DNA from: Siphonodentalium dalli | Taxonomy: Eukaryota > Mollusca > Scaphopoda > Gadilida > Siphonodentaliidae | Length of the DNA stretch: 64,000 nucleotides | Reading direction: 5' to 3' | Assembly (NCBI GenBank): GCA_032622095.1 | Contig: CP136067.1 | Location: 434,001 to 498,000 of the forward strand | Shown here: one piece after another, positions 59,603 through 64,000 of the stretch | Position numbering within the stretch: position 1 is the stretch's first letter | How the letters are laid out: every line of letters begins with the position of its first letter | The notes under the pieces: generated by a model | What the model saw: the letters and a program-made list of their open reading frames with translations, nothing else | Database searches by the model: none | Told to the model about the DNA's origin: nothing | Made by a program: the position numbers and the translations under genes

Positions 59603-60426
59603 TAGAAGGTGACCCGACTTCGTCCGGGGTTTGACCTTGAATTGTCTATTTTGAAGGGCAAGGTCAAGTGGGGTCACGATTTGACCCGTCCAAAACACTG
59701 CCCGAACAAAAGTACCCGTCGAAATCCATCCGGTTTTACCCGATTTGACCTTTTAACCCGATTTGATTTCCACTCAAGTATATAAACGCGCTTCATATAC
59801 ACACGCTCATTAATTATCAAGTTTCAACGTAAAGATAAATTACCATCGGTGCCCGAGATATCGCCAAGACGTCTGAAACAGTCAAATGCATCGGCCGGTT
59901 AAGCGTTAACGTGATCTAACGTTATGAACTCTAACGACGTCATAGAAGTTACGCATTGTTTTTATCCTGATGGAAGATAGTACCACTTCTTCTTGATAAT
60001 TGAGGCAGATAACTAAAACGGATACATACGCATTATATATCGTTGGAAAGAGGAAACACGAAAGATTCTCACAGTGTCATTATTATGACTGGCATTTAAT
60101 TATTCGCGCTGTTTCGAATCGATTTGTAAGCACCGAACTCAAATGAAAGTCCCGTAACACAGCGTAAAAACAGATTTGACCTCGGCACGTGAAAAGTTGA
60201 CCTCGGATCTGAAAATCAATATGCCTATGCCACCCCCGGCCGAAAATACCCCCACATACCAAGTTTCGTCGAAATCGTGTCGGCCGTTTTCGAGTTCATC
60301 GCGAACACACACACAGACCACACACAGACCACACACAGATACACAGATACATACAGACAGACAGACAGACAGACAGACAGAGGTCTTCAAAATATATATG
60401 AGATATATATATATATATATATATAT
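59601..60426 (+). mobile_element. Dispersed element Q, copy 2
   Basis: Over 90% like copy 1 across most of its length, with small insertions (for example ATGGAAGATAGTACCACTTC near 59970). It ends in CACA, (ACAG)n at 60355-60381 and a TA run. Frames of 87-97 codons in it are repeat artefacts. Confidence 0.65.
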
Positions 60427-60670
60427 TGGCAATGCATAACATTATGACATTTCCAACTGTTGACATGTATTACCGTGGAGTCGGTGGGATGAGGGTATGT
60501 TACGTTACCAAACATACAGGGTTGCATGTGGGGACATGGGAACCCCCGCTCCAACTATGGTCAAATTGTTCACCAGTTGGAAATTTCATATCTGACACAA
60601 TATTACACCAACAATGGGTTGAAATTGTTCTGGTAGTCTGAATTTCAAACCAGTAATGTATATATGTGAA
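60427..60670 (+). repeat. Dispersed repeat related to 18290-18660
   Basis: It carries ATATCTGACACAATATTACA, CACCAACAATGGGTTGAAA and GTTTTTTGTTTTGGACCAAC, in the order seen at 18390-18500. Confidence 0.55.
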
Positions 60671-61105
60671 AGTTTTTTGTTTTGGACCAACAGTTGCATT
60701 TCTTCCTACTTTTGGACAAAATATTGGTTTGAAATTTCCTCTAGGTCCTTCCCCAGTGTCCAGTCAAAATAAAAGTTAAAAAACAAGGCATGTGAAGTAC
60801 CAGGTGGGAAATTCAATTGCGTGGGAGGGGTGCAAATTGAATTATTTGATCTTGGGAGTTTGGCCTGGTTCAATGGGGGTGGGGTCCAGTTTTTGTTTTG
60901 GACCAACATTTGCATTTCTTCCTACTTTTGGACAAAATATTGGTTTGGAATTTCCTCTATGTCCCTCCCCAGTGTCCAGTCAAAATACAAGTTAAAAACA
61001 AGGCATGTGAAGTACCAGGTGGGAAATTCAATTGCGTGGGAGGGGTGCAAATTGAATTTCATCTTGGGAGTTTGGCCTGGTTCAATGGGGGGGGGGGGGG
61101 TGGGG
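60671..61105 (+). repeat. 215-bp tandem duplication
   Basis: GTTTTGGACCAAC through AATGGGGG occurs twice with a period of 215 bp. AACAAGGCATGTGAAGTACC is at about 60782 and 60997. G-runs (61088-61100) differ in length. Open frames here follow the duplication. Confidence 0.85.
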
Positions 61106-61945
61106 TCCAGTTGTCAACCCATCTAAAATGGAACTACGAAGACAGTTGTTGAAACAGGCGATAATATTGATGAATCATAACTCGAGTGCGTGAACGGGTT
61201 CCCTTAGAAATTATTTAACGGATACCGATGACCACCAATCAATGTGAACACAAATCACACACAGGCGATAACATACCAGTTCACTGCCTCCATCGGATAT
61301 TTTCCTGTATTATTTTGTTTCATTGGTCAAGTGAGTCACATGCATGGGGCATACCTGATATGTTCTTGCCCGTCGTGTGGACGCGCCGTAACAGTGGGGC
61401 TGTAACGCTTAATGAATACTGGAGCGCCATAACATACTGCGTATAAGAATATCGCTCCCTAGAATTTAAAGGCCCACTTAATTTTGGAGTCAGCGATTAT
61501 TTTTATAGTGCCTTGACTATAATTCATCACCATTTGAAACGCCTGTGTCTCAGAAGATGCCCATAGAGAAATAGAAAACAGCTGAAATCATGGAAAAGAC
61601 TCCCCCGTTATGACTCCCAGAATGCAACAGAATTCAAACTAAAATGTATTTTAAATGGAAGGGGAATAACTCTATCTTGAACATATAGTTATTCCCCCAC
61701 CATTGAAAATAATACGAACCAGATGAAACTTAAGCACAACAACACGTCGGTAACTCACCAAAAACAACACGTTCACAGTTTCTTACACCGGATAATTTGA
61801 TAATACAATGTTAGAGAGTCTATTTGGAATTTATAACTGTCGCTTCTAGTTCTAGAGTCGTTGCACTTTTCAAAGAATGCATTTCCTTCGATATTGTATC
61901 CTCCGTGGGTAATTTTGAACACGGGTGCAACATTAAAGACCCGGT
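61106..61945. other. Unassigned sequence with a solo element-X end
   Basis: TTAAAGGCCCACTTAATTTT at 61466-61485 matches the end of element X (29501). A perfect 11-bp stem, GGGGAATAACT and AGTTATTCCCC, lies at 61661-61671 and 61687-61697. No gene seen. Confidence 0.5.
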
Positions 61946-62245
61946 GCCAATGTATTCTCTTATATATGCGAGTCGACCTTAGGTCGCCTCTCATATATAA
62001 GAGAGTGCATTGGCCTAACAATTTATATTTATCATTTTTTATCAAATCATTCTTTAATAAATTTTATCATTTTTTATATTATTTTCTTACATTCTTTAAA
62101 AAAAAAAATTTAATTATTCATTCTATAACACTTTTTAAAATTTTGTCTTATATTCTTTAACACTTTTTATCATTTTGTCTTATATTCTTAACAATTTTAT
62201 ATTTTGTTCTTATATTCTTTAACAATTTTATCATTTTATCATCCC
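61946..62245 (+). mobile_element. Half foldback element I: one hairpin plus AT-rich spacer repeats
   Basis: The hairpin 61946-62014 (a few mismatches) is followed by repeats of TTCTTTAACAATTTTATCAT to about 62240. It is the mirror image of 29130-29436. Confidence 0.7.
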
Positions 62246-62518
62246 CCTTTAATTTAATTTAATGTGAAATTATTAATTATTATAGTAGTTGTTGGCACCG
62301 AAAGAGGAACAAAATCAATTAATATTTTCCAAGCTCTCAAATGTATAAAAATCGCTTGTTTTTGTTGTCTCTTAATAATTGCTCAGATTGTATATACAAT
62401 GAAGATGATGATGATATGAGAAACTCCAGATTTTTTGCCAGATAGACCCAGAGAAATTCTTTGTTGACAATCTCTTGCCAATTTGTGGCTGGATTTATGG
62501 AAAACGTGCGTCTCCTCC
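62246..62518. other. Unassigned sequence
   Basis: No gene, repeat or element is recognised. Confidence 0.5.
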
Positions 62519-62960
62519 TTAAAGGAGTGCTAATAAACAATTCTAATTAATTAAATAATTAATCATATACCTAAAATGATTCTACCCCGATCATATTCTA
62601 ATCTGGCATATACGGGGGGGGGGGTTAACCCGGGGTGTGCCATTTGATAGGTGCCGTTGATCCTAAAGGGGATATTAAAAATTATAGATCATATATGAGC
62701 AAAGGGCGTTCCTTATTATCTTTGACGATATGTAGGCAACTTTGTACACAGGGCTCGCCTGAGCTGGGGAATGTCATGGGATAGGTGCCTTTGATCTCAG
62801 CTGACTTAAATGGAGAGGCTAATAAATTATATTAACATAGATGACAAATGCAGTTCAGAAGATATGACACACAGATGTAACTGACACTGTGAGTGTCATT
62901 GGATAGGTGCCGTTGACCTCAGCTATCAAAAAGAGAATCTAATAAATAGCACCCCACCCT
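62519..62960 (+). mobile_element. Element Y, unexpanded copy
   Basis: TTAA-AGGAGTGCTAATAAACAA opens it. TTAATTAAATAATTAATCAT, GATAGGTGCCGTTGATCCTA and TGTAGGCAACTTTGTACACA follow. Three diverged copies of the GTGTCATGGGATAGGTGCCG motif lie at about 62637, 62769 and 62890, and the last is followed by CTCAGCTATCAAAAAGAGAA. The same position at 39988 holds about 217 copies of that motif. Confidence 0.75.
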
Positions 62961-62989
62961 AAAAGGAAACCAGTTACGTTCCTACATAT

Positions 62990-63447
62990 GTGATCCGTCA
63001 TATCAAATCCAGTCGTTAGTCGGGATTTTTTTACCCTGTGCCAATGCATTCTCTTATATATGCGAGTCGACCATAGGTCGCCTCGCATATATAAGATAAT
63101 GCATTGGCCTAACAATTTTTTACAATTAAAAAAAATATATTCTTGTATTCTTTAACAATTTTATAATTTCACCCATACAGAGCCCCAGACAAACATGAGC
63201 AGACGACACTCTTCTATATGCTTCTATATATGTGTGGGGCTCCATGCAGGGTAATGGATGTTTTTTATTTTATGTCCTAAAAATTGTAAGAAACATTTAT
63301 TTAAAAAAAATGATAAAAAATTGTTAGGCCAATGCATTCTTTTATATATGCGAGGCGACCTATGGTCGACTCGCATATATAAGAGAATGCATTGGCACAG
63401 GGTAAAAAAAATCCCGACTTACGACTGGATTTGATATGGCGGGTCAC
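62990..63447 (-). mobile_element. Giant-palindrome element J (GTGACCCGCC ends)
   Basis: The ends GTGATCCGTCATATCAAATC and GATATGGCGGGTCAC correspond to element G (25278-25702). Hairpins lie at 63040-63108 and 63328-63396. The middle segment, including the nested insert 63171-63252, is the reverse complement of that in G. Confidence 0.8.
63171..63252 (+). mobile_element. Nested foldback insert (ACCCATACAGAGCCCCA family)
   Basis: It starts ACCCATACAGAGCCCCAGAC and ends TGTGGGGCTCCATGCAGGGT. Orthologous in position to 25441-25522 but inverted with its host element. Confidence 0.65.
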
Positions 63448-63483
63448 ATATAGGCTCGTTATGTGGTAACATGCACTTCAGTC

Positions 63484-63720
63484 TTAACCCTTCCATGACT
63501 GGAGCTTCCTGGAATTTTGCGAAACCCTGTGCCAATGCATTCTCTTATATATAAAAGAATACATTGGCCTAACACTCTTTACCTTGTCATTCGAACCCAG
63601 TGTATTCTCTTATATATATGCGAGGCTCGGTATGCATGGATGACTCGCATATATAAGAGAATGCACTGGCACAGAATATTTAATGCTGTACCAGCTCAGC
63701 TCTCTTCGTGAAGGAGTTAA
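63484..63720 (+). mobile_element. TTAA-bounded foldback element, CATGACTGG type, copy K
   Basis: TTAA-CCCTTCCATGACTGGAGC at the left and CTCTTCGTGAAGGAG-TTAA at the right. The first hairpin (63531-63568) has lost its centre. The second (about 63597-63671) is diverged. Same size and ends as 9242-9477. Its right TTAA is also the left TTAA of the next element. Confidence 0.7.
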
Positions 63721-64000
63721 CCCTTTACCCAACAAACCGGCCAAAACCGGCCAAATAAAGCTTCAACAGCCTAAAATATCTTCGGTCTGTCTCAATAAAA
63801 CCATACAAATATGGACATCATTGGAACCGGCTCATTGACCACATTGTGATGGTTATAGTTATGCCCTGTGCCAATGCATTCTCTTATATATGCGAGTCGA
63901 CCATAGGTCGCCTCGCATATATAAGAGAATGCATTGGCCTAAAAAAAATCTTTTTTTAACACTTTTTACCATTTTTTCTTACATTCTTTAACAATTTTAT
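63717..64000 (+). mobile_element. piggyBac-like TTAA foldback element, copy E (cut by window end)
   Basis: TTAA-CCCTTTACCCAACAAACC, two AAACCGGCC motifs, the family interior and the first hairpin (63870-63938) are present. The second hairpin and right end lie outside the window. Confidence 0.85.

Noticed and set aside
58769-60439. Several 60-100 codon frames around the CA/ACAG microsatellites
   Set aside because: They translate element Q and simple repeats (poly VCVC, SVCLSV, IYIY). The same frames appear in both tandem copies with frame-breaking indels.
1-64000. tRNA or rRNA genes
   Set aside because: No stretch with tRNA A-box/B-box order and cloverleaf pairing, and no conserved rRNA core, was recognised by eye on either strand. 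A covariance-model search would be needed to exclude degenerate copies.

Overview
The window is eukaryotic, AT-rich, repeat-dominated DNA. I find no intact protein-coding gene, tRNA or rRNA. The most likely source is an invertebrate animal. A mollusc, perhaps a bivalve, is my best guess, because three dispersed elements (about 619-1160, 20321-20960 and 47638-48245) combine a tetranucleotide microsatellite with tandem core repeats in a layout I associate with bivalve pearl-type elements. That identification is inference, not proof.

Layout. Roughly 28 kb (over 40%) is tandem array: a 100-bp unit (1-316), 42-bp (5509-9232), 34-bp (11121-12310), 29-bp (14555-15345), a 182-bp satellite (16010-18200), 48-bp (29529-35637), 32-bp (39988-46924), a 143-bp satellite with an orientation switch (52865-54540) and 44-bp (54885-57797). 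Nearly all long open frames in the window are shadows of these arrays. Several arrays show higher-order structure: a 22-unit block duplicated in the 44-bp array, a 1218-bp block in the 32-bp array, a 1.8-kb duplication in the 48-bp array, and an alternating A/B dimer in the 143-bp array.

Between the arrays lie mostly non-autonomous transposable elements. The commonest is a TTAA-bounded family with CCCTTTACCC termini (piggyBac-like; copies at 2974, 23846, 49376, 50259 and 63717). It carries two copies of a 69-bp near-perfect hairpin. The same hairpin sits inside unrelated element frameworks (9242, 25278, 29359, 61946, 62990, 63484). A second TTAA-bounded family (AGGTACTC termini) has six copies. 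A degraded PIF/Harbinger-type transposon (37098-38845) has 25-bp perfect terminal inverted repeats, a TAA target duplication and the remains of a MADF (Myb/SANT-like) gene.

Non-LTR retrotransposon remnants occur at 27590-27895 and at 48637-50258. The second is the most informative locus. A 5'-truncated LINE with a 12-bp target duplication has been split, and its reverse-transcriptase part inverted, between two inverted TTAA elements. Re-inverting 49750-50258 restores both the LINE reading frame and the host repeat at single TTAA sites.

The genes here do not work together as a pathway. The window records transposition, foldback-mediated rearrangement and minisatellite expansion. Two paralogous loci (39331-46960 and 62519-62960) show the same element with and without a 7-kb minisatellite expansion.
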